A DNA stretch of 64,000 nucleotides, from positions 1-64,000 of the forward strand of contig JAQBXN010000024.1 in assembly GCA_027625095.1 (NCBI GenBank), given 5' to 3'. Of the stretch, positions 17,699 to 26,689 are shown in pieces. Below the pieces are notes generated by a model. The model was not told where the DNA came from. It worked only from the letters and a program-made list of their open reading frames with translations, and ran no database searches. The DNA is from Planctomycetota bacterium. GTDB taxonomy: Bacteria > Planctomycetota > PUPC01 > JACPCR01. How positions within the stretch are numbered: position 1 is the first letter of the stretch; each line of letters starts with the position of its first letter. The translations under genes and the position numbers were made by a program.

Positions 17699-20335
17699 TT
17701 ATGACTCCGTGCCGTCGATGCTGCGCACATGGTCCTGCAATTCTTTCAGTCGATTGATTGCATCCAGTGGTGTCATGGAGTCAACCTCGAGATCGCGAAG
17801 TTGTTCGATGATGTCCTCGTGCGGGAAATTGAAAAGCAGGAGCTGCATTTCATGGGGTCGTTTTGATTTTGGCTGGGGCGCGAATTTTGGTTTACCGGTG
17901 GGGTCGATGGTGTGGGATTCAAGGTTCTTGAGGATGGTCTGAGCACGCTTGATTACTTTTTGGGGAACGCCGGCCAGGCGGGCCACGTGGATGCCATAAC
18001 TTTTGTCTGTGCCGCCCTCGACTATCTTGCGAAGGAAGACGATATCTTCGCCCCATTCTCGCACCGCGATGCTGTAGTTTTTCACCCCTTCGAGGATGCT
18101 CGCCAGCGCAGTGAGTTCGTGATAGTGCGTGGCAAACAGCGTGCGTGCTTTCGACTTTTCTACAATGTATTCGCATATGGCCCAAGCGATGCTCACGCCG
18201 TCGAAGGTGCTCGTGCCGCGGCCAACTTCATCGAGAATGATGAGGCTGCGCGGTGTAGCATTGTTGAGGATATTGGCGGCTTCGTGCATCTCGACCATAA
18301 AGGTGCTGTGCCCGCGGGAGAGATCGTCGGCGGCGCCCACGCGAGTGAAGATACGGTCCGCGACACCAATCTGTGCTTTTTGAGCGGGAACGAAACTTCC
18401 CATTTGCGCCATTAACGTGATGAGAGCGACTTGCCGGATGTAGGTCGATTTACCAGCCATGTTCGGGCCGGTGATAATGAGCAATTGGTTGGACGTGGGA
18501 TCGAGAGACACGTCGTTTGGAACGAAGTTTTCCCCTAAGAGAGATTCTTCCAAAACGGGATGACGACCCTCGATGATGTTGAGTTCGAGCCCGTCGTCTA
18601 TCGTGGGGCGGCAGTAACCGTTGCGCGAAGCGACTTCGGCCAGGGAGGCCAGGGCGTCAAGCAGGGCGATGTTTTCGGCGACTTGCTGAATGCGGGGAAT
18701 GTGATCGGCGATCTTGTTCCGAATCTCAACGAAGATCTGGTATTCGAGATCCTGGGCTCGCTCTTCGGCGCTGAGCGCTTTGCTTTCGAACTCCTTCAAC
18801 TCAGGTGTGATGTAGCGTTCGGCATTTTTCAGGGTCTGCTTGCGAAGATAATTGTCAGGCACTTTGCCGGTGTGGACATGTGTAACTTCGATGTAATAAC
18901 CAAAAACATTGTTGAACCCGACTTTCAAAGAAGGGATATCAGTCTTCTCCGTCTCGTGTGCCTGGTAATCCGCGAGCCAGGACTTGCCGTCTCTTGAGAT
19001 GAGGTGTAATTCGTCGAGTTCTTCGTTGTACCCCGATGCGATAATGCCGCCCTCCTGAATGGAGTTCGGAGGGTCCTCCATGATGGCAAGCTGAATGAGA
19101 TCGTGAATGTCTGATAACGTATCAAAATGATCGGCGAGCCCGCCCAGCAGGAATGAAATGCAATCACTGATCTTTTGTCGGATCCCGGGCAGTACTTTTG
19201 ATGACTGCTTAAGGCCAACCAGATCGCGTGCGTTTGCGCGAAGGCAACTGACCTTCGCAGCGATGCGCTCCAGGTCGTAGACCTGCTGCAGGAGTTCCTG
19301 GAGATCCTGCCGGAGGAAAGAATTGTCGACGAGTTCCTCGACCGCGCCAAGTCTGGCATTGATATCTTCCACATTGTGCAAGGGCGCGGTGGTCCACTCT
19401 CGCAACAGTCGTCCCCCCATCGCTGTTTGGGTTCGATCCAGAACGGACAGCAGGGTGCCATCGAGTGAACCATCGCGCATGGAACTTACAAGCTCCAGGC
19501 TTCGCCGCGTGGATTGATCGAGAAGCACAAATTTCGATGCCGTGTATGCCTGCAGCCGGTTGATGTGGTTGAGCGCTGTCTTTTGCGTTTCCCGCAGATA
19601 CTCGATCAAGGCTCCGGCCGCGCAAACACCGAGGGTTAAATCCTGGCAGCCGAAACCATCGAGTGACTTTGTCTTGAAGTTTTCAGTGAGCGCGTGAAGC
19701 GCGGTCGAAAAATCGAAGACGTAATCAGACCTGCGAGTAAGCGGGCAGTTGATGCGCGCTCCGAGTTGCGCTTCGATGCTGTCTGGCTTTTCAGATATGC
19801 CTTCACGCACCAGGCATTCGGCAGGCATGATCCGGGCGAGCTCGTCGATGACCTGTGCGTCTGGAATTTCTTCTACATAAAACTGGCCGGTCGAGAGCTC
19901 GATCCAGGCCAGGCCTGCCTGTCCTTGCTGAGAAATGACTGCTGCGAGGTAGTTGCTGGTTTTGGTTTCCAGGAGCGCATCCTCGGTAAGCGTGCCCGGA
20001 GTAATAATGCGGGTGACATCACGCTCGACGATCCCTTTGGCTTCACGCGGATCCTGTACCTGATCGCAGATGGCGACATGGTAGCCGGCCTTAATAAGTT
20101 TGTGAAGGTATCCCTCAACCGCGTGATGCGGGACGCCAGCCATGGGTATGGCGCTTTCGCCTTTGCTGCGCGCGGTGAGCGTGATCCCCAGGACGCGCGA
20201 GCAGGTTTTCGCGTCTTCAAAAAACACCTCGTAGAAGTCGCCCATCCGAAACAACAGGATGGAATCCGGATGCTGTTTTTTAAAGGAGTGATACTGCCGC
20301 ATCATCGGCGATTCTGTTTTTTCAGCGGCAGGCAT
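17699..20335 (-). CDS. mutS: DNA mismatch repair protein MutS
   Basis: An 878-residue MutS, normal family length. The mismatch-reading Phe-x-Glu is in GDFYEVF at residues 33-38. Connector, lever and clamp regions follow, then the ATPase: Walker A GPNMAGKS at 623-630, Walker B LIILDE at 698-703, followed by VGRGTSTFDG and the switch ATHYHELT. It binds mismatches and, with MutL, starts strand repair. It lies 21 bases after apgM and directly abuts the unknown gene 16946-17698, all on one strand. No mutL in the window. Nothing suggests damage; the gene should be functional. Confidence 0.97.
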   Translation of the reverse strand: MPAAEKTESPMMRQYHSFKKQHPDSILLFRMGDFYEVFFEDAKTCSRVLGITLTARSKGESAIPMAGVPHHAVEGYLHKLIKAGYHVAICDQVQDPREAKGIVERDVTRIITPGTLTEDALLETKTSNYLAAVISQQGQAGLAWIELSTGQFYVEEIPDAQVIDELARIMPAECLVREGISEKPDSIEAQLGARINCPLTRRSDYVFDFSTALHALTENFKTKSLDGFGCQDLTLGVCAAGALIEYLRETQKTALNHINRLQAYTASKFVLLDQSTRRSLELVSSMRDGSLDGTLLSVLDRTQTAMGGRLLREWTTAPLHNVEDINARLGAVEELVDNSFLRQDLQELLQQVYDLERIAAKVSCLRANARDLVGLKQSSKVLPGIRQKISDCISFLLGGLADHFDTLSDIHDLIQLAIMEDPPNSIQEGGIIASGYNEELDELHLISRDGKSWLADYQAHETEKTDIPSLKVGFNNVFGYYIEVTHVHTGKVPDNYLRKQTLKNAERYITPELKEFESKALSAEERAQDLEYQIFVEIRNKIADHIPRIQQVAENIALLDALASLAEVASRNGYCRPTIDDGLELNIIEGRHPVLEESLLGENFVPNDVSLDPTSNQLLIITGPNMAGKSTYIRQVALITLMAQMGSFVPAQKAQIGVADRIFTRVGAADDLSRGHSTFMVEMHEAANILNNATPRSLIILDEVGRGTSTFDGVSIAWAICEYIVEKSKARTLFATHYHELTALASILEGVKNYSIAVREWGEDIVFLRKIVEGGTDKSYGIHVARLAGVPQKVIKRAQTILKNLESHTIDPTGKPKFAPQPKSKRPHEMQLLLFNFPHEDIIEQLRDLEVDSMTPLDAINRLKELQDHVRSIDGTES

Positions 20336-20356
20336 GGGCGAGGAGGGGTGGAAGGT

Positions 20357-21556
20357 CTATGCGCCAAATTTATTCAGCTTGTCCGCATGAGCAAGAAGGA
20401 GCGGCATCAGCTCCTTTGATTGGATGGTTCCGAACGTCCCCATCGAGCATTCAGTCTCGCCGAAGCCGCTGACGGCCTTGTGACGTCCATGCTTTGAGTG
20501 CACGAGGATAGGGATGGGATGCCAGGAGTGGGACATCATGTTTGAGGGCGTGGAATGATCGCCGGTAATGGCCAGTACGTCCGGGTGGAGATCGAGAATG
20601 CGGGGTACGACGCAATCCGCCTCTTCGGTACGCTTGACCTTTGCATCAAAATCGCCGTCCTCGCCAGTGCTGTCGGTGTATTTGAAATGGACGAAAAAGA
20701 AATTGTGGTCGTCCCAAATCTTTTCAAGCTGATCGATTTCTTCGGCGATGGAGCCATCGACTGCGAACGTGCTCATACCGACCAGTTTACCCAGGCCGCG
20801 ATACATCGGATAGCTGGCGATTGCCGCGGCATTCAGGCCGTAGATTTCGTCAAACGTGGGCAGGGGTTCGTAGACCGCGTAGCCGCGCATGAGGATGGTG
20901 TTGGCCTTTGGCTCATCTTTGAGAATCTCGGTGGCCTTCTCGGCGAACGCGTTGAGCAACGCGGCGCTCTTTTCGGCAGCGCTTGAGTTGGGTTTTATCA
21001 CGTTCGGCGGGACGCCCGTGACCTGCGGATCGCGATCCGTGAGATCGGAGGAAAGCCCGGAGCAACGCAGAACAAGGACGGCACGGTATTCCTTTTCTGT
21101 GAGCAGATGAATCTCGATTCCTGGCATTTGGATTTGCCGAAGTTTTTCCAGAATCCTGACATTCTCCTCAGTCGGGATACGTCCGGCGCGGCGGTCAGCG
21201 ATATTTCCGCCCGCATCAAGGGTGGCGAAGTTCATCCGCACTCCAAGATCCCCAGGCTGAATGGCGAATTCGACTCCGAGAGCGCTCAACACGCCACGTC
21301 CAATCTGGTATTCGACGGGGTCGTAACCAAACAGTCCAAGGTGTCCGGGCCCACTGCCGGGTGTGATGCCGGGAATGACAGGAACGAGTTGGCCGAGTTC
21401 GGAACGACTCGCCAGTTCGTCCATATTTGGCGTGTTGGCGGTTTCGAGCTCAGTCTTGCCATTCTTTGGCAGGCCGCCGAGGCCATCACAGACGAACAGG
21501 ACAATTTTTGAGTCGGTCTTTCGAATGAGTGGTTTTAGAAAGTCGAAGGTATTCAT
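20357..21556 (-). CDS. apgM: 2,3-BPG-independent phosphoglycerate mutase, archaeal type
   Basis: About 399 residues of the ApgM family in the alkaline-phosphatase superfamily; it interconverts 3- and 2-phosphoglycerate in glycolysis. Metal and nucleophile sites are visible: VLFVCDGLGG near 20, ITPGSGPGHLGLFGYDP with the nucleophilic serine near 66, DRRAGRIPT, TDSTGEDGDFD near 300 and ITGDHSTP near 333. The start at MNTFDF is chosen because the family N-terminus matches there; 15 extra codons are open upstream. It is 41 bases after the PIN-toxin gene and 21 bases before mutS in the same direction. The glycolytic mutase GpmI/GpmA is not seen in the window. Confidence 0.93.
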   Translation of the reverse strand: MNTFDFLKPLIRKTDSKIVLFVCDGLGGLPKNGKTELETANTPNMDELASRSELGQLVPVIPGITPGSGPGHLGLFGYDPVEYQIGRGVLSALGVEFAIQPGDLGVRMNFATLDAGGNIADRRAGRIPTEENVRILEKLRQIQMPGIEIHLLTEKEYRAVLVLRCSGLSSDLTDRDPQVTGVPPNVIKPNSSAAEKSAALLNAFAEKATEILKDEPKANTILMRGYAVYEPLPTFDEIYGLNAAAIASYPMYRGLGKLVGMSTFAVDGSIAEEIDQLEKIWDDHNFFFVHFKYTDSTGEDGDFDAKVKRTEEADCVVPRILDLHPDVLAITGDHSTPSNMMSHSWHPIPILVHSKHGRHKAVSGFGETECSMGTFGTIQSKELMPLLLAHADKLNKFGA

Positions 21557-21597
21557 CGTGTATCTTTGTCGTGATGTTTGGATGGGTATACAGGAAA

Positions 21598-21981
21598 TCA
21601 AGATTCAAAAGGATTGACGCAACGCAGGCTAGTGATTTTCGCAAAGTCACTGACGTTTCGCGTCATCAAAGGCAGGTCAAGGTGTATGGCTGTGGCCGCA
21701 ATGATGGCATCGGGCAGCTTCAAGTTGTGCTGTTGTCGTATGCGAATTGTCTCATTGACTATCGAATTGGTAAGAGGCTCAATTTCGAAGAGCTGGATGA
21801 GATCTTCTGCCTCCTGGAAAGAAGGCGTATCATGTCCCTGCCATCCCAAGGTCTCAATTCGAGTAATTACGGAAATTACTGCGCCGCCCTCGATAGCCGC
21901 ATCCACCACCTCTCTTGCCGTGGTATCCAGGAATGAATTCAAATAATAGATGAGAATATTTGAGTCGCAGACGTGGCTCAT
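21598..21981 (-). CDS. PIN-domain ribonuclease toxin (VapC-like)
   Basis: A 127-residue PIN protein, the usual length of a type II toxin. The four acidic metal-binding positions are all present: D6 in CDSNIL, E43 in TRIETLGW, D91 in KLPDAIIAATA and D112 in TRNVSDF. Members cleave specific tRNA or rRNA sites. Its ATG directly follows the TGA of the upstream small gene (TGAATG), the standard antitoxin-toxin layout. The target RNA is unknown. The catalytic set is intact, so it is probably active unless neutralised. Confidence 0.9.
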   Translation of the reverse strand: MSHVCDSNILIYYLNSFLDTTAREVVDAAIEGGAVISVITRIETLGWQGHDTPSFQEAEDLIQLFEIEPLTNSIVNETIRIRQQHNLKLPDAIIAATAIHLDLPLMTRNVSDFAKITSLRCVNPFES

Positions 21982-22212
21982 TCAATCCCAGTCTCTTTCG
22001 CGCATCTGACGGATTTCTTCGTCAATTTCATCAAGCGTTTTCCCAGTCCCCCAAGATCCCCAGGCTCGATCCAAAATCTCTCGTATCTGTTTTTTATCCT
22101 TCACCTCTCGGTTTTTGACCATCACAATGACCTGCTCGCCTTCGGCAATTTCAGGTTTCTCGTCCAACCATTTTAATGAGTCGTTTTTGTAAACAGCTCT
22201 GAAGCTCTTCAT
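21982..22212 (-). CDS. Putative antitoxin partner of the PIN toxin
   Basis: A 76-residue acidic protein directly upstream of the PIN gene. The N-terminal half (MKSFRAVYKNDSLKWL followed by EGEQVIVMV) is reminiscent of AF2212/DUF104-type small antitoxin domains. The second half is helical and charged (ILDRAWGSWGTGKT, EIDEEIRQMRERDWD) and would wrap the toxin. The frame is open for 14 more codons, but the ATG at 22212 is preceded by a purine-rich GGAGAAGGAAGA, a good ribosome site. The family assignment is tentative; the position makes the role likely. Confidence 0.75.
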   Translation of the reverse strand: MKSFRAVYKNDSLKWLDEKPEIAEGEQVIVMVKNREVKDKKQIREILDRAWGSWGTGKTLDEIDEEIRQMRERDWD

Positions 22213-22319
22213 TCTTCCTTCTCCCACCTCAGGTTGTTTCGTGGCACAGACCAATAAGCTTACCGCTCAATTAAGTTCTTTCATCCAAACCCAGGCAGCG
22301 GAGCTTAAGCACAACTTCC

Positions 22320-22877
22320 TTAATACTCTTTCTCAATAAACGCATAGAGGATGATATGCGTGATGATAAAGAACGAATCTTCCAGCCGGCCCATGTGTGG
22401 TGACGGCACCAGCACCGGAAGGTCAACGATGTCCTTGAGTTTGCCGCCTTCGCTGGTGGTGAGACCGATAGTGCGACAGCCGACGGATTTGGCGTATTCA
22501 ACTGCTCTGATGACATTCGTGCTGTTGCCGGAGCCGCTGATGGCAAGCAGGACGTCGTCCTTTTGTGCAAAATTTTTCAACTGCTCTTCAAAGACGACGT
22601 CGTAACTGATGTCGTTTGAGTAGGCGGTGACGGTGAAAACGTTGTCCGTCAGGCTGAGCATCTTGAAACGCTTCTCACGTCCGAGTGATGCGCTCTTGAT
22701 AAGATCGACGACCATCTGAGAAGCAACTGCAGCGCTGCCACCGTTCCCACAGGAGTAGATGAAGTTGCCGCGCTCGCCGGCGGCCTGGACTTCGAGGATG
22801 GCCTTTTCAACGGATTCCGGATCGACGCCTGCTAGTATGTTGCGGAGGTCGGAGATGTAGTTTTTGACGAATTCCAT
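22320..22877 (-). CDS. SIS-domain sugar-phosphate isomerase, GmhA-like
   Basis: A 185-residue single SIS-domain protein of the GmhA/DiaA group, with YSCGNGGSAAVASQM near 42, LLAISGSGNSTNV near 110 and GLTTSEGGKL near 138. GmhA converts sedoheptulose 7-phosphate to D-glycero-D-manno-heptose 7-phosphate for LPS or S-layer heptose. In GmhA the helix after the GNGGS loop carries a zinc-binding His and Glu; here those places look like Gln and Asp, so activity as a true GmhA is uncertain. A heptamer repeat is placed directly before its ATG. It ends 107 bases upstream of the antitoxin start. Confidence 0.8.
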   Translation of the reverse strand: MEFVKNYISDLRNILAGVDPESVEKAILEVQAAGERGNFIYSCGNGGSAAVASQMVVDLIKSASLGREKRFKMLSLTDNVFTVTAYSNDISYDVVFEEQLKNFAQKDDVLLAISGSGNSTNVIRAVEYAKSVGCRTIGLTTSEGGKLKDIVDLPVLVPSPHMGRLEDSFFIITHIILYAFIEKEY

Positions 22878-22880
22878 GGG

Positions 22881-22909
22881 AGCGTAATGAGTAATAAGTA
22901 ATGAGTAAC
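22881..22909 (-). repeat. Heptamer repeat before the SIS gene
   Basis: In gene direction the units are TTACTCA, TTACTTA, TTACTCA, TTACGCT, then CCC and ATG. It replaces any Shine-Dalgarno and is the cleanest example of the TTACTCA-type tract placed directly at a start codon. Confidence 0.85.
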
Positions 22910-23164
22910 CGGCCGCATTGCTAAGGGCTGCGGCAGTCTTGCAGAATGGGCAGTGGTTGCAATGCAGATGGAAGGAATTAGGGACTGGTTGGGGCCTCAG
23001 GCTGATGATTTTGCGTGATGTGGGGCAGGTTTTTATTCTGCCATAATCTCAGCTCGCAAGAACTCCGGCCTGGAGGCCAGAGCTACGACAGTTCTTCGCT
23101 CTGAAAACTTGACACTTCTGTTATGTTTGGGCAGTTGTAGACGGCTCTCCTTCGACGATTCCCT

Positions 23165-24208
23165 CTAACCGCTGAGGACTTCCCGCTCACGGTCTTCGCC
23201 TAACAGAGGCAAATCCACCCATGCTGCGTTCCTCGCATGCGAGGCATGAAAACCCAGGATGGCTTCCAGTGTATGGACGGCCTCTGCAGCGTCATAGGGG
23301 AAGGTCGCTGTGCCATCGAGCGCCTGGACAAGCTCGCTGGTCGCCAGTTCCATCGATCTCGGTTCGTCTTCGGGATGAGGCCACTCCTCCGCTTCACTTC
23401 CCTGGACTTCCAGCCAGATGTGGCCACCCTTGAGGATAGCCTTGCCTTTATTTCCGTTGAAAGTAATCCCACCGAAAATAGTTGAGTAATCGCCGGCGTC
23501 CACCATCACCTTTATTCCGCCCTCCAACCGCATGACGCCCCAGCCACCGGGATCATGAAACTGAGGCCCGCGGCAGTCCGGCTTACCGGCCAAGTCAAGC
23601 GTGCCCGAGACGGCTTCGATTTTTTTGCCGGTCACCATCATCACCACATCGAACATATGCGTGCCGACATTGCCCAATCTTCCTGCCCCCCACTGGCATG
23701 AAAGAGATGTCAGAGTTCCCAGTCCACCCCTCGCGATGAAATCGCGCAGCCTGCGGCAGTTCGGGTGGAAGCGAAGGTTGTGATTGATAACCAGCAGTGT
23801 GCCGGACTGCTTGCAGGCATCCAGCATGCGGTACGCATCAGGCAAAGTGGTGGCGATGGGTTTCTCGCAGTAGATTGCCCGGATGCCGCGTTCAGCGCAG
23901 GCGGCGGCGATTTCCGCATGAAAAGGCGCATAGGTGGCCACACTCACAATATCCAGTTCCACCTCAGCCAGCATATCCTGCCAACGTTCGAAGGTGCTTG
24001 CTGAACTCTTCGCTGCAAAGCGCTTCCGCCTGCCAGCGTCACGGCTGCTGCCGGACACCAACTGAATCCGTGGGTGATTCGTGTAAGCGCTGAAGTGAGT
24101 GCCTCCCAGGTCGCTCACCTGCTGTCCGAGCGCATCCCCGGAAACCTGGTCCCCTGCTCCGATGAAGCCGAGACCGATAATGCCTGCGCGGTAAGTTTGA
24201 GTGTTCAT
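23165..24208 (-). CDS. Gfo/Idh/MocA family oxidoreductase
   Basis: A 347-residue NAD(P)-dependent dehydrogenase-like protein. Rossmann motif AGIIGLGFIGAGDQ at the N-terminus, EKP signature in IYCEKPIATTLP near 115, then the second domain with GNVGTHMFDVVMM, whose histidine fits the usual catalytic region of the family. No signal peptide. It lacks a clear Shine-Dalgarno. The gene is divergent from the 24653 membrane gene across a 440-base region and is not closely linked to a sugar operon, so its substrate is open. Confidence 0.88.
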   Translation of the reverse strand: MNTQTYRAGIIGLGFIGAGDQVSGDALGQQVSDLGGTHFSAYTNHPRIQLVSGSSRDAGRRKRFAAKSSASTFERWQDMLAEVELDIVSVATYAPFHAEIAAACAERGIRAIYCEKPIATTLPDAYRMLDACKQSGTLLVINHNLRFHPNCRRLRDFIARGGLGTLTSLSCQWGAGRLGNVGTHMFDVVMMVTGKKIEAVSGTLDLAGKPDCRGPQFHDPGGWGVMRLEGGIKVMVDAGDYSTIFGGITFNGNKGKAILKGGHIWLEVQGSEAEEWPHPEDEPRSMELATSELVQALDGTATFPYDAAEAVHTLEAILGFHASHARNAAWVDLPLLGEDREREVLSG

Positions 24209-24652
24209 GGCGTTATTAAGTTAGGAGAATCAGAGTCTGAAGTTGTTACCTCTCCGCGTGGTGCGGAGCTCTTTTTAAGCACGTTTGAAGAGGCTCTCTT
24301 TGCCTGTGGCTGAAGGCCGCATTTAGGGAAAGTTCTGGGCTCTATTCGCCTGCACCCATCACCACATGATGTCCGGTACTTCGGCGATTCGTTCCAGCTC
24401 AGCCTCAATGGAAATGACTTTACTCGATTCATTCTTCATATTTCAAGGCAGGGCCGCCAGTTCCAACTCCAGAGCAGTCTGGTAACCGCGGTTACACTAT
24501 AGCAGGCGCAACATCGATTCTGGGATTTCCAGCTTCTCAGTTCAGCTTAGAGGTGATAGATCCTGTTTGCGCATAGGGTAACAGCAGAGAAGATGGGCTG
24601 GAAAGCCGTTTTGAATCCACTTTCCGCAACGTAATGTTGCGCCTCATAAGTG
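24209..24652. other. Divergent intergenic region with terminator-like hairpin
   Basis: About 440 bases between the minus-strand oxidoreductase and the plus-strand envelope genes. No protein family is recognisable. It contains a plus-strand terminator-like hairpin at 24252-24276 although no plus-strand gene precedes it, and a short GCAAC-GTAAT-GTTGC hairpin near 24626-24640 close to the downstream start. Promoters for both directions should be here, not identified. Confidence 0.55.
24252..24276 (+). terminator. Possible rho-independent terminator, orphan
   Basis: CTCCGC-GTGGT-GCGGAG forms a 6-bp GC-rich stem, followed by CTC and five T residues on the plus strand. The only annotated gene to its left runs the other way, so it would end an unseen short plus-strand RNA or antisense transcript. 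The stem is short; it may be fortuitous. Confidence 0.35.
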
Positions 24653-26461
24653 ATGCAAGAGCAGACACCAAAATTTGAACAACGCATCCAGCAGTTCTCT
24701 ACTGCCAGGAGAGGCGTGGTCAATACGACCCTGTTGCTGCGACTGGGCAGCCTTGGTCTGGCATGTGGTGCACTCTCGCTGGTGTTGCTCTGTGGATGGC
24801 TGCCGAATGCGTTCGTGAACATGACTCTGTTCATAGCTGCTGCGGTTTTCTTGCTGTCACTGTTGATCCTGCTACTTGCCCGCTGGGAGCGTTTCCGTTC
24901 GTTCCTGGCGGAAGCCATTGAGATGGAGCGGCTCGCGGGTGGCCTCAACAGCCGCATCATTTCCGCACTGGATTTTCTGCATTCGAATTGGCAGACCACG
25001 CTCACTGAAGCGGTAGTTGAACGGGCTGGCAGCGACCTCCAACAGAGATTTGAAGACAACATCGATCTCACGGAACGGAATCAGCGCAGGAAACATTTCG
25101 CTTCGTGGCTTGTGGTCTTCATTGCCATTGGCTGCACGCCCTGGTTTGGTTTTGGTCGCCTGGCCGCGAACTTTTCCAATTCCTGGAATGCTGTTTATGA
25201 GTTCATGTTCCCTGTCGAGTATGAGGTGATGCCGGGCTACGGGCGGCATGTGCGCCTGCTTGGGAAGGAATTCAAAGTTGGCCTGCAATTCAAACGGCGG
25301 GGCTTCGCGCAGGTATCGCTGGTCATGACGCATGCGGAAGGGGAAGAAAGAATTGTAATTGTGGTCAAGGACGGACTGGCTGCTCACACTCTGACGAGTG
25401 ATGTGGAGAAGGAATACAAACTTCACTTCGAGTTTGGTGAAAGGAAGACCGATGGGCTCGACCTGATCTTTACCACCCGGCCAAGCTTGGTGAACATGCA
25501 GACCGAGCTTATTTACCCGGCCTACACTCGAATGCTGCCGCGTACGCTGGAAGGTATTCAGCAGCGATTGCTCGCGCTGACTGGTACGCGTATCACCTTG
25601 GGCTTCACTCTGTCAAAGGATCTCGAATCTGCGGTCATCACCTGGGAGGATGGCGAAGAGCTTCCGCTCGAGGTGCTCGGCAGGTTTGCCACCGTCAGCC
25701 TGATGCATAGCAGGGCGAGGCGAGCTAGCTTTCAGGTGAAAGACATTCACGGATTCGAGCTCGAATATCCACTGCTCATCGATTTCGAAATTCAGCGTGA
25801 CGAGAAACCCCGGCTCTATCTGCCGAAGCATGTGCAGGAGGAAATGGCATTCCTTGGAGAGGGGGCCGGCATGTTCGGCTTCGGAGTGCGTTTGCAGGAC
25901 GACTACGGCGTCACCCGCAGCATCCTCACATGGCAGAAGAGCACCGTCGACAATCCGACCTCAATTGTCGATCGGGGTGAGATTGAGCGGCTCATCTCAC
26001 CACCGCTCCGCAAGGCGGTGGTCAGTTACGAAAAAATATTCGCCAGCCTGAACCTGAAACCTGGCGACCGGATCTCCTTTCAGGTAGAGGCGCACGACAA
26101 TCGCGCCCCCGACAGGCAGATCACCAAGTCCAGGCGAAGTGCATTCTTCATTTACCAGGAAGATCTTGGCGGCCTTTCCATTGCGGAACTCGGCTTCGGC
26201 AGCGGCGCGCAGCTCGCCAAGGGCCGGATAGCCAAGTCGCGTAAGGGCACTCTTGTCAGAGAGCCGGCAGGCTTGCGTAACAAGGAAAAATATCAGAATG
26301 AATTTGAGGTCACGGTAACCACCAGCACTCGCGCCCCGTCAGTTCGTGGTGAGCACAGCCAAGCTACAAAAGATTACTTCCGCCTGTTGTCAAACCTCTC
26401 CTATGAAAGTGAGAAAAAAGATGGGAGGAAGGATCCTGCCCCCACGCCACCGCCCCAGTAG
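24653..26461 (+). CDS. Membrane-anchored DUF4175-like envelope protein
   Basis: About 602 residues. Two adjacent hydrophobic segments (LGSLGLACGALSLVLLCGW, then a leucine-rich one at about 55-75) and a third near 155 (WLVVFIAIGCTPWFGFG) anchor a large beta-rich extracytoplasmic domain. Text such as LIYPAYTRMLPRTLEG resembles the PAYT-type motif of DUF4175 proteins, which are poorly understood. The C-terminus is proline-rich (DPAPTPPPQ). The start is ATG 24653, or GTG 24650; neither has a strong ribosome site. First gene of a plus-strand set of five envelope genes. Confidence 0.7.
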   Translation: MQEQTPKFEQRIQQFSTARRGVVNTTLLLRLGSLGLACGALSLVLLCGWLPNAFVNMTLFIAAAVFLLSLLILLLARWERFRSFLAEAIEMERLAGGLNSRIISALDFLHSNWQTTLTEAVVERAGSDLQQRFEDNIDLTERNQRRKHFASWLVVFIAIGCTPWFGFGRLAANFSNSWNAVYEFMFPVEYEVMPGYGRHVRLLGKEFKVGLQFKRRGFAQVSLVMTHAEGEERIVIVVKDGLAAHTLTSDVEKEYKLHFEFGERKTDGLDLIFTTRPSLVNMQTELIYPAYTRMLPRTLEGIQQRLLALTGTRITLGFTLSKDLESAVITWEDGEELPLEVLGRFATVSLMHSRARRASFQVKDIHGFELEYPLLIDFEIQRDEKPRLYLPKHVQEEMAFLGEGAGMFGFGVRLQDDYGVTRSILTWQKSTVDNPTSIVDRGEIERLISPPLRKAVVSYEKIFASLNLKPGDRISFQVEAHDNRAPDRQITKSRRSAFFIYQEDLGGLSIAELGFGSGAQLAKGRIAKSRKGTLVREPAGLRNKEKYQNEFEVTVTTSTRAPSVRGEHSQATKDYFRLLSNLSYESEKKDGRKDPAPTPPPQ

Positions 26462-26541
26462 TACTGGCCCGGGTGGGATAAACGGGCGAGGATTCCCGTC
26501 CCACGAATCGGCCGTCGAAGCTTGCAAGACTCGTGGATTCC

Positions 26542-26557
26542 CGGGGCTGTAGCCCCG
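26542..26557. repeat. Short GC-rich palindromic hairpin
   Basis: CGGGGCT-GT-AGCCCCG is a perfect 7-bp stem in the 228-base gap between two envelope genes. Its centre (GGCTGTAGCC) resembles the centre of the 59231 palindrome (GGCTATAGCC), so it may belong to the same dispersed palindrome class. Confidence 0.5.
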
Positions 26558-26689
26558 AAGACCTTTGGCATTCATGAACGGAAAAATTTTGGGTAAAGCT
26601 CCGGTTCGCGCCCGACGCAAGACACCAACAGGCCGGCACTCCAAAGAGCATGGCAAATGGCCATTTTGCCATGCAAGATTAACCCGACC

